A stretch of DNA of 35,661 nt from a virus. A program made the position numbers and the translations under genes. Where the stretch lies: positions 1 to 35,661 of the IMG/VR virus record IMGVR_UViG_3300042355_000985, one strand, 5' to 3'. The notes under the pieces were generated by a model, which did no database searches, was not told where the DNA came from, and saw only the letters and a list, made by a program, of their open reading frames with translations. Position 1 is the first letter of the stretch; the number at the start of each line of letters is the position of its first letter. This document shows, one piece after another, positions 35,593 to 35,661 of this stretch.

Positions 35593-35661
35593 GAGGGAGA
35601 CGCGCTTGCCCACGGCGCGCTGAAGGGCGGCGGCTCCCCCAGCCCACCGGGTGCTGAGTTC
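35509..35661 (-). CDS. Diverged 3' fragment of the 236-aa tail gene (strain variant)
   Basis: Encodes the last 50 residues of the protein at 71-781 with four substitutions (for example ELSNRW versus ELSTRW, and GQFQRS versus SLFQRS). Over the diverged 69 bases 20 differ but only four residues change, so most changes are silent. The gene is truncated by the window edge. This pattern shows selection on a related strain rather than sequencing error. Confidence 0.85.
   Translation of the reverse strand, partial: ELSTRWAGGAAALQRAVGKRVSLFQRSMKQWAAGKVHLVAKKYPDLIQVS

Noticed and set aside
1-35661. CRISPR arrays, insertion sequences, rRNA genes
   Set aside because: No regularly spaced repeats, transposase genes or rRNA-like sequence were seen; repeats found are short regulatory types.

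Overview
The window looks like one essentially complete temperate phage genome of about 35.4 kb. It was opened inside the tape-measure gene, and its two ends overlap. Bases 1-154 recur at 35439-35592 with a single mismatch. After that the two copies diverge sharply but still encode the same protein, so the right end seems to come from a sister strain. The phage is a lambda-like siphovirus: GpA-type terminase, lambda-type portal, ClpP-type prohead protease, a tail chaperone pair made by -1 frameshifting, a tape measure and a long fibre. The attP site carries the 3' part of a tRNA-Ser(CGA) gene, so it integrates into a bacterial tRNA. A lipoprotein in the lysis region and Asn/Thr-rich tail proteins suggest a Gram-negative host. 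A Verrucomicrobiota host is a guess from remembered family resemblance, not shown by the sequence.

Layout. Almost everything reads leftwards (minus strand). In transcription order from the attP region these are: six small DNA-binding or unknown genes, at least four of them ribbon-helix-helix (RHH) proteins (22011-20895); tiny overlapping genes (20885-19286); a replication/recombination block with a PD-(D/E)XK resolvase-like nuclease, an SSB-like protein, a RecB-like exonuclease, an unknown protein overlapping an HNH nuclease, ParB-DUF4326, a DUF551 protein, a primase and a RepA-like ATPase (19289-13115); small genes and an HTH protein (13074-11555); the packaging and head genes (11447-5088); a two-domain glycosyltransferase (5008-3245); and head-tail joining and tail genes (3248-71). 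These continue across the junction into the tape measure, tail-tip proteins, fibre and lysis genes (35490-25019). Only the integrase and a three-gene cassette (metallophosphoesterase, winged-helix protein, GNAT acetyltransferase) read rightwards (22292-24784).

Genes are packed with ATGA, GTGA, TTGA or TAATG overlaps, which set many starts and reveal genes of 32-72 codons. Most striking is a hexamer, TTGACA, lying 13-17 nt before the start codon of ten genes on both strands and of two predicted in-frame internal starts in the protease gene. Twelve of the fourteen copies I found by eye sit in this position, without a matching -10 box. I also see two -1 frameshift signals with stem-loops. One (CCCAAAA) makes the tail chaperone fusion. 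The other (AAAAAAG) would join an unrecognised protein to an HNH nuclease. Three GTC-N-GAC palindromes precede three consecutive starts in the RHH cluster. No CI-like repressor was recognised, so the RHH cluster is the best candidate for lysogeny control.
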